Source of the DNA: Paracentrotus lividus
Lineage: Eukaryota > Echinodermata > Echinoidea > Camarodonta > Echinidae
NCBI GenBank assembly: GCA_940671915.1
Contig: CALNVZ010003430.1
Coordinates: 22,498,981-22,562,980, forward strand
Direction of reading: 5' to 3'
Length of the DNA stretch: 64,000 nucleotides
Positions 47,301 through 59,300 of this stretch are shown piece by piece (within the stretch, counting starts at the first letter, position 1; the number at the start of each line of letters is the position of its first letter). A program made the translations under genes and the position numbers. The notes under the pieces are model-generated. The model saw only the letters and a program-made list of their open reading frames with translations. It did not search any database and was not told the DNA's origin.

Positions 47301-50300
47301 AATAGTTCATATTATAACATAAATTATTCCTTATAATATAATAAATATCAATTAATGAAGGAGACAAATTATAAGATAATTTTTAAACATTGAGAAACAT
47401 TATTATCACAAATGACAAATGGAACACAAATTGTAATTGTCACACAAAGGCAAATTGAACATGTACATAAAGGTATATGGACAGTATTCAGAGAAGAGAT
47501 TAAACAAGTCTTTAAAAATAGAGGTATAGGGCCAGGTAGTGATAAAGAGATTTAAGTATGAAAAGTAACAGTGTAAGAAGGAGATTGTATTATAGATTTT
47601 ATATTCAAAGGAATTTTTTTAAATTTTTTTATTTATTTATTTGTCTTTTTTACCCAGGGTAGCCTGTTCAGTGGTTAGACACTGTTGTAAACCAGGGCCC
47701 TGCACATAATATACATAAACAATCATAGAAACACATAATATACAAATACATGAACACAAATAAATGAAATTGACATTATTACATCACAATACAATTACAA
47801 TAGGGTGAAAGATATGGGTAATTGAAAAAGAACCGGTATCGGAATTCAGCAAGAAACAAGGAAAATTATTTAGGTATGCAATTTTCATTTCGGTTACATA
47901 CATCTTAAAATTTTATCTATATTAATTAACTGGGTGTGATGAATTTAAAAAACAAATGCATTATACAAAGATTGAAATTAGAGTTAACCTAAAATTACAT
48001 CCCTTAAAACTGTTTGATTTCTACTTAGAGAACAAAATATACATTATACGAGAAGGTGATTGTTATCATATATTATTCATAGGACTTACTCGTATTATTT
48101 GTAACATTTTAAAATTTGCTTTCCATAGAATATATCTTCACTAAAACATATTACATACGATAGCACATATTAAGAATTCATCAGTAATTATTCACTTCAT
48201 AATAATATTTAAAGAACGCATAGGTTTGTCATTTAAACAAATTTATACATACTCTCCATTACAATTCACTGACCAGCAACAAAGGGCATAATGCATGTAA
48301 TTATAGCCCATCATGAGTTCTTGCTAATCTCCAGAATATAGCCGTGAATGCTTCTTTAGTCGGTGCATTTTAAGGGCTGAAGGGAGCCCGTTCCACAAAA
48401 GTGACCCTTCATGAGAGAAGCTTTTTCCCCATTTGAGTTTTGACCATTGGCACCACCAAACCTTGTGAGGTGGCACCCCTCGTGCGGTGAGTATGCACAC
48501 TATTACTTTTCGTAAACATATCAGAGATATATTTGGGGGCTTCACCAGTTACTGCATTATATAACAACTTACATTTTTGAAATTTCCATCTTTCTTCAAT
48601 GGTTACCCATTTCAGTTGAGACAGTACATCAACAGTAGGTGTCATAAATTGCATTTGAGGACCAGTCTTGCATTTTTTTATGTTGGGTAATGAGAATATT
48701 CTTTATGTATTGTGAACAGTTTACCCAAGAAGAGCTGCAGTAATCAAAATGAGGAGTTATCAAGGCATTAGCTAGAAGTTTGGCACTATCGACAGTTAAG
48801 TATTTTCTTAATCTACTTAATAAGGCAATGCGTGAGCCTATTTTTCTGCTGGTTACCTCAACTTGTTTTTGCCAGGTGAGCGACTCGTCCAACCACGTAC
48901 CCAAGTATTTGAAATTTGGTACTCTTTCAAGAATGTGACTATCAGCTTCACATTTAGGGGGTTTGCATTTTTCAGTTTGTTGGAGGTACCAAATAACATG
49001 AATTTTGACTTTTCAGGGTTTAGTGTAAGTCGATTTGATATTAACCATTTACTTATTCTCTGTAGATCTGCATTGATTTCTGTTTCAATTTCTTCTGCAC
49101 ATTTGGCACTGAACACTAATACAGTGTCGTCAGCATAGAGCATAATCTTACATTTCTTCAGAACATTGGGCATATCATTCACCATTATAGTAAACAGGAG
49201 TGGCCCTAAGATTGAGCCTTGAGGCACTCCTGTTTGTACTTCTTTCAATTCGGAGGAAGATGTCTTTACAGAGGTACACTGTGAACGATGTTTTAAGTAA
49301 TTCTCAAACCAGTTATACTCTGTTCCAAGGATTCCATACATGGTAGTTTATGAAGGCAGTAGATCATGGTCGACTGAGTCAAACGCCTTTTTGAGGTCTA
49401 AAAACACAACTCCCGTCAGTCGACCATGATTCATTTGCTTGTACAGATGATCACTTAAATAGGTTAGAACCGTGCTTGTCGAATGGTTCTTCCATAACCA
49501 GACTGTTCACTAGCTAGCAAATTATGTTCTTAAAAGTAGTCCTGAACCTGGGTGTGGACTAATCTTTCGAATATCTTCATAACTACAGGGTTAACTGATA
49601 TAGGTCTGTAGTTATTGGGGTCATGTTTCTCACCCCCCTTGTGAATGGGAGTGACTTTAGCACGTTTCCATTCATCAGGAATGAATCCAGTATCTAGTGA
49701 GCGGTTAAAGAGGGATGTGAGGCGAGTACAAATTATAGGAGATGCGGTTTTAAGAAGCATAGTATCTAGACCGTCTAATCCCTTTGCTTTGGTTGTTTGG
49801 AGTTTCTTCATGATATTTGACACACATTGTTCCCCAATTTGTTCAAAGACAAACCTGGTACCTGGAATAGGGTTAGCTATATGGGTAAGTATCTTGTTGA
49901 TATTACATTCTATCCCTTTGGTAAAATTTGAAGCTAATCTTGCCCCCACAGATACAAAGAAGTTGTTGAATTCATTGGCCATGTCAAGGGTATCAGACAC
50001 TTGATCTCCATTTACAATGAGCTGATCTGTGGCAAGTTTAGTATCACAAGTTGTGAAGGTTTTTAATACCTTCCATAGTTTAGCAGAGTTTTTTCTGTTT
50101 TCTAAGATACTAGTCTGGTAATAATCTTTCTTTAGCATAGTATCTGTAAATAGAATCTCCCAATTCTTTTCTGCCAAAATGAGATTTTGAAAAAAGGATT
50201 TAAAATCTAATGATTAAACCTGAAAACAACATAATTACTTTTTTTTTAAATCCGCGAATCTCCTATACCAGGTATATAATACAATAAAATCAGTTCTAAT

Positions 50301-53300
50301 AATTAAATTTTGCACTAATATAATTCCTATAAGATGGCACTATTTGGTTGCTAACTATTACAAATGCCTGGGGGATTGCAACAAAAAACGTAGGTTCTTT
50401 TAAAATCACATTTAGAATGAAATTCACTATAAGATATAGGGAGTACTTGGAGATTAGATTTGAGGGTAGATTAGAGAAAAAATGGTATCTTATTTGGGAT
50501 ACAAAGATAGAGTACTCACGGTGATGTTGGTGTATTTGGGGATAAGATGTAGATATTACTTCCGCAGATAGGATAGATGACGGTAGCTTTACCCCAGTAT
50601 ACAAGATGACCAACAAGCTGAAATACCTGTAACACAGTCAAGAGATATATTCTTATCTAGCTACCATACAGGTTTTGTAATACAGGAGTTAATGTCCAGA
50701 AAATGAATTTAAAACACTTCCTGTACGTGAAATGTGAAAAGAGAGATTCACTCTTTCTTTTGAAAGAATATTGTAGTTTAAACCTATAGCTTTTCAGAAC
50801 TATCTTATCAAGAAATGACAACATTTCCTTTTTGCAATATACATAGTATGCAAAGTTTCTGTGACCGGCTAATTACTTCAATAAAAAAATATAACTGCAG
50901 GATCTCGTAGCCTATAACTTGTGGTCCACTTGTGGTAAACAAGATTGAAATACCTCAAAAATGTGTGCAACAATGTAAAGATAGTCTCTAGATCTCACTG
51001 CTTACTTGGGAGAGAGCTAGGTCTGCATCTTGTGAGAGTTGTTGAAGTCGCTTCAGGGGTGTGGCAATGTGAATGATTCTATGCAGAGCTGGCGAGCAAT
51101 CTCGAGGTAAGGACGCCCTCAATGTGTTTGGATCCTCCAGTAACAGCATGGCATGGTACGGCCTTATTGCTCCAAGACTCTTTTCTATGCCATTGTGCTG
51201 CAGAAAAAATTTAACATTTAATACCTTTTAATCATCCTTTTTGTATATAATTACATGTAGGCTAATTAACTTTCCTCATGAATACATTTTTGTATGTCTT
51301 AATGTATACAAACATAAATTTGTTTCTTCTGTAAGAATATTCTTTGCTTTAGGGAGCTAAGAGTAATATTGTGGCATGAAGAACACAAAAGATACAATTG
51401 CTATCAATGTCAACGAACATATCACAACACGATGACAGTTTCAATATCCATCAGACCAATTGAGACAGTAGGTGTACTATTTCTACTACAGCTAGCTATA
51501 TGGCTTTTTCATTTCCCAAATGTTTTTACAATGTACAACTCTATATGCATGTAATCTCCTACATGTATATTATACTTACTTTGATCGTAATGACCTCTGA
51601 CACATTATGTACTTTGTGTGGTAGACAGAAGCTGACCTCGATCCAGTTATTGATATAAACTCTTGCTATTCCATTCTTATGTAAACTGAAATACAAAGAG
51701 GAATGACAAGATTACAAGAGTTTACATCAAGTGTAAAAGTGGGTGCTTCAGTCTAACTGTAAAATCTTATTCTATCCTATGAGAATATGATTACCAACTC
51801 GACCTATTTACTTTATAAACACAGTCCAACCTTGCTTATCCAGCCATGTTGGTACCAGCACTTATTTTCATCAAATTTTATAATGTCTGGAAGAGATTTA
51901 ATAGGGAAGATTTGTAGGGTAGATGATGGTAAAAGACCAATAATGTCTTTTTGTATAAAGGAACTCAAATAAAAAGTGAGTCTTTTAGAGGAATTTGATG
52001 AAGAATAAAAGAGGGAAACTGATCAGAAGACATGGCCAGTTAATGGAGAAGTCCCCATAAATGATGGCCATGTGAGCAGAGTTGGACTGTAATAATAAAT
52101 GCTGTTTACATCATGCTTTCTAGTCAAAATCAGTGCGACAGGCGATTGGTCAATATCATTGGTGCTGAAGCATATTTGATACTATATTTTAACAGGAGTA
52201 GAATGTATTCATCTCATTTTGCTAAACATTTGATCTTCTTACCCTTCATAAACATCTCCGAGATCTTGAGTGAGTTTGCTCCTTTGTATCATTAGATGGA
52301 ATGGAGACTCCTTGCAGTCTGTTCAAAAGAGGAAGAAAATTAGGATGATACATGTAAGCTGAGAAACATGTTGAGAGATTTTCGGGACAGAAACAATGAA
52401 AAATAAAAATGACAAAAGGAATTTTCGAACCATAAAGTAAAATTTGGACCATAAAGGATTTTTTTTATTTTTATTGTCCTGCTATTTCATCTTTTGTCCT
52501 GACCATAAGTGCCTCATATGATAGTAACCAACCAGTATCCTTGTTATATAGACTTCTTGAGAAAAAGTCTCACTATGTTCTAAATTTACATTTTGGTTGT
52601 CCCGCTACTTCATCTTCTGCCTTGATCACGAAGACTGCCTGATGAGATATAGGTAACCAATCAGGATCCTTGATGCATAGACTTCTTGCATTAAAGTCTC
52701 ACCATGAACCAATCAGAGTGGTTGCTTCAAATTTACCTTCAGGTTGTCCAGCTACCTCATCTTCCACTCTGACCATAATGACAAAGTGGTCAATCAGGAT
52801 CATCATTGCATAGCATTCTTGCATAAAAGTCTCACTACGAACCAATCAGAATGGTTGTTTCATATTTACCTTCAGGTTGTCCAGCTACCTCATCTTCTGC
52901 TCTGACCATGATGACCGCCTGATGAGACAGGTAACCACATCTCTTCTCTTCATGTTTCAAGGCTAGTGCTAATCGCTTGCTGAGATCCTGATAACAGTGA
53001 ACCAGAGACCAGTCTGCACTTGCCTTCAATCAATGAAAGAAAGAGATCAAAGGTCGAAGGTTAATATGAGATAGGCTGGCACTTCTGTTATCTTCATGTG
53101 ACAAGGCTAGTGCTAATCGCTGGCTGAGATCCTGATAACAGAGAACCAGAGACTAGACTGCACTTGCCTTCAATTGAAAGGGGAACAGAGATCAAAGGTC
53201 AAAGGTTAACATGAGATAGGTAACCACATCTCCCTTCTTCATGCTTAAAGGCTAGTCTTAATCATTGCCACGATTTTGAACAGTAGACCATAGACCAGTC

Positions 53301-56300
53301 TGCAGCTGAGCTGAAAACCTACATCCACATATTCTCTTTTTTTTCTGGAGTCTAGATCATATTGATGTGATGATCTTACATAATGACATTAATCTAATGA
53401 ATATAAAATTGTGTGGGGTGAGGATGGGGGAGTGTGAGCAGGAGGGTGAGCAAATATATGTAGACTTACTTGTAAAACAAAGACCACATTGAACATGTTG
53501 ATCGTTGAACCTTCCCTTGTAGATGAATTATCTCTCTGGAAGAAAAATAAAAGGCCATTAACGCACGATTACAGTAGCCCACAGCACACAAGACACAAAA
53601 TTCAAATTTGTATATTTCTATTAACCTTTTCAAATGAAGAACTTTGTAAATCAGATAATCTTTGAAGGTTTCATTGGTGGTAAACGATTAGCACCATCTT
53701 CTCCTGAAGACGGTGAGAACATGTTCACCGAAACGTCGAGATTTGGTAGGTCCTTTTCAGGACCACTCACAACCTCAAGAAAGAATACTTAATAGTGCAC
53801 CGTGAAACCTTCACCTGCTATTTTGTAAATCAGCCTAACATTAGCCTAATAAACACCAATGTTAGAAACCTGGAAACAGATAGGAGCATGCATGTTATTA
53901 CATGTTGAGGTGTAGGCCCTAAGTATTGAGTGAATAATGATTAAAATACTTGTTATCCCCTTACCTGGATATGAAAAAGTAAATCAATTGAAGGTATTTT
54001 CTTTATTTTCTTTCAAATCATATTTTTATCATTTATCATCCCCTTCTTTCATATACAATTTACTTCCTACGTGGCCATGCATTTTATAGTGGGCCCCATA
54101 TAGGTGGTGTCGTTACATGTGCCAGAAATAAATAATGATATGAAATGCTAAATACATGTGCTATATGGGTATGCTTAATTGGTATTAATTAATCTGGCAA
54201 TTAGTTAAAAGTAAAAGAAATGCAAATGGTTAATTAGTTTTTGAGTAATTAGCGTTTAATTAACTCTGAGTAGCCATTTTTGCACGGTGGAGGAGGAGGA
54301 GGAGCATAAATTTCTATTCTTTAACAAATTAAGCTTTTACCTTCACATTACCTAAACATTAAACAGTTTAATTAGAATATCATCCATTTATGAGTAAAAA
54401 TGGATCAAATCTGAACTTAAGGATACTTAATTAAGCTAATTAAGCTAATTAATTAATTTCCCTAAATGAGTAAGATGGTAGTTTAAATTGAAAATTGGTT
54501 TCAAACTTTAAATATGGATGCTATATTGGTAAATTGGGTATTAGTTTGAAGGAAATTAATCTAAAAGGCTAAAGAAAATACCTGTGGTCAATCTATTTAT
54601 GAGTAATTAATGATTAATTAACTCCAAGTACCCATTTTTGTACAGCAGATGACGGAGGGGAACATAAATTTCTATTTCTCAGTTAGACAAATGAGTTATA
54701 AATATCATTGAACATAACATGGAACAGTTTGATTGGATTGTAATTAATGAGAATTAATAGTGGGTCAAATTTACACTCATTAATAGTTACTTAATTAAGC
54801 TAATTAATTATATAACCTTATATGTGTAGCTCTCAGCGACACACATGTATATACCTGTTCACATGTCTTTGAACCAAGAAAAGTCAAATCCCTCGCTATA
54901 AGCCAGATCGCATCATTTGTATCAACAACAAGTGGATTAGTAAATTACGCGATGCGTAATATATGTCTCCGCCGATAATGTAAAATTCCCATTATATCAC
55001 GATCAGTGCTTTCACATAAGGCAACAGAATCGAAATCGGGTAAAAAATGGCGAAGAAGTAGCATTTTTGTAGCCAATGTACAATATAGGTCAAAGTCAAG
55101 GTCAAAGGTCAAAGGGGTCAAAAGTCAAAATTCTGTGAAGAAGTTTTGTAGTCCTCACCTAGTGCTATCACATAAAGCAAACGGAATTGAAATCAGATGA
55201 AAAATGGTAAAGGAGTAGCATTTTTGTAGCCAATTAACAATAAAGGTCGAAAATAAGGTCAAAGGTCAAAGGGGTCAAAAGTCAAAATTCTGTGAAGAAG
55301 TTTTGTAGTCCTCACCTAGTGCTATCACATAAAGCAAACAGAATCGAAATCGGATGAAAAATGGCGAAGGAGTAGCATTTTGTAGCCAATTAACAATATG
55401 GTCAAAGGTCAAAATTCTGTGAAGAAGTATTGTAGCCATCACCTAGTGCTATCACATAAAGCAAGCGGAATTGAAATCAGATGAAAAATGGTAAAGGAGT
55501 ACATTTTGTAGCCAATTAACAATAAAGGTCGAAAATCAAGGTCAAAGGTCAAAGGGGTCAAAAGTCAAAATTCTGTGAAGAAGTTTGTAGTCCTCCCCTA
55601 GTGCTATCACATAAAGCAAACAGAATCGAAATCGGATGAAAAATGGCGAAGGAGTAGCATTTTGTAGCCAATTAACAATATAGGTCAAAGGTCAAAGATC
55701 AAAATTCAGTGAAGAAGTTTTGTAGCTATTACCTAGTGCTATCACATAAAGCAAGCGGAATTGAAATGGATGAAAATTGGTGAAGGAGTAGCATTTTGTA
55801 GCCAATGTACAATATAAGTAAAAATTGAGGTCAAAGGTCAAAGGGGTCAAAATTCAAAATTCCGTGACAACGTTTTGTAGTCCTCACCTCTAGTGCTATC
55901 ACATAAAGCAAAAGGAATCGAAATCGGATGAAAAATGGCGAAGGAGTAGCATTTTGTAGCCAATTAAAAATATAGGTAAAAATAAAGGTCAAGGTCAAAT
56001 TCGGTGAAGAATTTTTGTAGCCATCACCTAGTGCTATCACATAAAGCAAACGGAATCGAAATCGGAAGAAAAATGGTGAAGGAGTAGCATTTTTGTAGCC
56101 AATGTATAATTGTATTGTATTGTATTGTATTTATTCAGACAAACATGTCTAGGGATGCAGAAAAGGATTTGTAAAAACCCGTACAGGTCTGCATCCCTGA
56201 TAAAAAATAAAATTACAAGAAAATCAATATTGCATCAAAACAAAGTTACAAAATAATCATTATAAAAGCGAATATAGCAAATACTCATAATGAACACGAT

Positions 56301-59300
56301 AAAGTAAAACAGGAAGTATGTACATGAGTAAATAGAGTAAGATAAAATCACATTCCAAAATATGAATATTGAGTATACAATGATATTAAAGACTATTAGG
56401 AATTTGCAGCATAACAAGCATTTATGTATATATTGATATTGCAAATTTTGATGTAGAGTAATTATATTTAAAGAAGACAAATACTGTTATTGCGGAGTTA
56501 AAAACAAAGTTAAATGTGTAAATAACTCTTCAAGGCTATTTTGAAAGTAGAGAGAGATGGACTATTAACGACATTATTTGGGAGTAAGTTCCACTCATTG
56601 GCAGTTCTTAGATAAAAAGAATTCTTGAAATAATCCGTCTTTGCAAATAGTACATTCATTTTCATATCATTGTCATTACGGCCTATTCTGTGAGCACGTT
56701 TAATTCTTTCAGTCGTACCGATGCTGACCATATCATATACAATTTTATAAAACATTACTAATCGGTGGTACTTGCGTCTTTCTTCTAATTTTACAAAACC
56801 TGATTTTTCTAAGAGTTCATTATAACTTGTTTCCCAATCTTTAAACATTAATCTTAAATATCATTTTTGGACGCATTCGATGGTATTTATATGTGTCACT
56901 CTGTAGGGGTCCCATGCAGTACAACAATACTCGAGACATGGACGTACAAGAGAGTCGTATAGGGTCTTAAAGACAGATATTGGGCAATTTATAAAATTTC
57001 TTTTTATTATGGCAACAATCTTACTACACTTAACGTATGTTTCGTTACAATGGGTATTAAAATTGAGTGAATCATTTATAGTTATCCCTAAGTACTTTTC
57101 TGACTTCGTATTTTTTAAATTATGTCCTCCCAACTTATAGTCGTAGTTCGGGTTAGTGGACTTTCGTGACATTTGCATTATCCTGCATTTATTTAAATTA
57201 AAATCAAGAAGCCATAAATTTGCCCATTTGTGTACTGTATTAAGATCCTTCTGTAACATTTTACAGTCGTCAATAGAATTAATATGCCTATATAGGATGC
57301 AATCGTCTGCGTAAAGTCTAATAGTTGAAGAAATATTATCAGATATACACTGTATCATTTATAAAACATAAAAAAATTATTGGACCTAAAATGGTCCCTT
57401 GTGGAGCACCTGACTTTACAGGAATCCAATTAGAATACTCACCATTGATAACGACTCTTTGTGAACGACATTTTTAAAAAATTCACGATCCATTTTAAAT
57501 TTGAGTTTTGAATACCATACATATAAAGTTTCTGTTCTAATAAATTATGTGACACGCTATCAAATGCTTTAGCGAAGTCTAAAAATGCAATGTCAATACT
57601 GTGACCAGAGTTCATCCAACTACTATAATATAAGTATAAATCAAGGTCAAAGGTCAAAGGGGTCAAAAGTCAAAATTCCGTGAAGAAGTTTTGTAGCCCT
57701 CACCTAGTGCTATCATATAAAGCAAACGGATTCAAAATCGGATGAAAAATGGCGAAGGAGTAGCATTTTGTAGCCAATTAACAATATAGGTCAAAAATGA
57801 AGGTCAAAGGTCAAAGGGGTCAAAAGTCAAAATTCCGTGAAGAAGTTTTGTAGCCCTCACCTAGTGCTATCATATAAAGCAAACAGAATCGAAATCGGAT
57901 GAAAAATGGCGAAGGAGTAGCATTTTGTAGCCAATTAACAATATAGGTCAAAAATCAGGGTCAAAGGTCAAAGGTCAAAATTCTGTGAAGAAGTTTGGTA
58001 GCCATCACCTAGTGCTATCATATAAAGCAAACGGAATCGAAATCGGATGAAAAATGGCGAAGGAGTAGCAAATTGAACTCACATACGGACGCACGGACGG
58101 ACGGACGGACGGACGGACGGATGGACGGACGGACGGACAGACACACACACATACGTACGGAGCCCGTTTCATAGTCCCCTGCTCGAACTCGTTCGGCGGG
58201 GACAATAAGAACTGTAAATATATTTTATTGAAGTTTTAAGTGTTTACAAGTAAGCAGTGTAACTTCAAAAGGTTGTAAGGCAAAACTGAGTTAAATTTTG
58301 GGGGTAAATATACATCATACATGTTTCCCCAAATTTTCTGATCTGAAATTTTAGCTGGAAAGATGTTCGCGCAAAATTATTTTACCACAACTAACCCCTA
58401 ACAAGTTATATATTGTTGGAAAGGTCTGACTTTGAAGAGTTCGAATATGCATGTTATCTTCTTGTAGGGTCCTTAGTTTTTTCTCTGCCAAGTTTTTTCT
58501 GGAAGTACTTTTTTCCCACCTTTTTTCACATATTTTGATCTGTAACTTCTTATGACTTAACCCTATCCCTTTTCAGAATGATTTTTTTAATTCTTCAGAC
58601 AATTCTCTTTCAGAATATGTATACTTTTATGGGTATAGGGTGTCAAATATAAGAATAATACTCTATTAAATAAAAATGGTACGATTTCTTTGAAAACATA
58701 TCATGTAACGGAAAAGGGCCCACCTCAAAACGCATGGCCACGTGTTTATTTATTTTTCTATTTATTTTTAAATCTACAAAAACAGGAATTATCACGAACT
58801 ATACTTCTACCACCTTAAATCCATAGCAACTCACCCATTTAGCATTGACATCCTGCACAAGCAATGGGTGACCCACAAACTTGACATCATCAACTGTGAC
58901 TTCAAATCTCTGATCACACATGTCTGTGTTACTGGGTGTTAAGATGTTAGCAAGCACATTGTCCAGCTCCCTGAATGGTGGGACAATTAAGCAAAAGAAA
59001 AACAAACATTGTCAATTATTGAGAAAATAGATGGAGGGGGGGGGGGGGCTGAGCTCTTGAAAAAAAAGAGCTACCAAATTTGTGTTTTTCTCTATAAATT
59101 GCTGGTAATTCATCATGTTGCTGAAAGAGATAGATAGAGCGACTTATCGTTTCTGATATTTATTGGGTCTTACAGCAATTGAAAATCTTAATTTGAAAGG
59201 TCAAGTGCCATGAATTCACCTTTACAGAAGGATAATGAATTTTTCTATGAAATGGTATATTCAGACAGGTCTGTATCAAGTGTAAAGATATTAATTTTGA

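Larger units (their letters stand above)
54990..58205. mobile_element. Pearl/HINE-like element with core tandem repeats, ACGG microsatellite and terminal hairpin
   Basis: About ten core units of roughly 150-165 bp run 55000-56105 and 57625-58070. Each reads in order AAAGGTCAAAGGTCAAAGG, TCTGTGAAGAAGTTTTGTAG, CACCTAGTGCTATCACATAA, CGAAATCGGATGAAAAATGG and GAGTAGCATTTTTGTAGCC. The last unit runs into an (ACGG)n microsatellite (58083-58140), then a unique right flank with a 30 nt hairpin (58174-58203). This order of core repeats, ACGG-type microsatellite and right flank is that described for pearl elements of bivalves and related Helentron-associated non-autonomous elements. The left boundary is uncertain. 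A LINE splits the array at 56106-57625. Confidence 0.75.

Noticed and set aside
58005-58205. Frame with a repeated PSVR peptide
   Set aside because: It is a translation of the ACGG microsatellite and core repeat.
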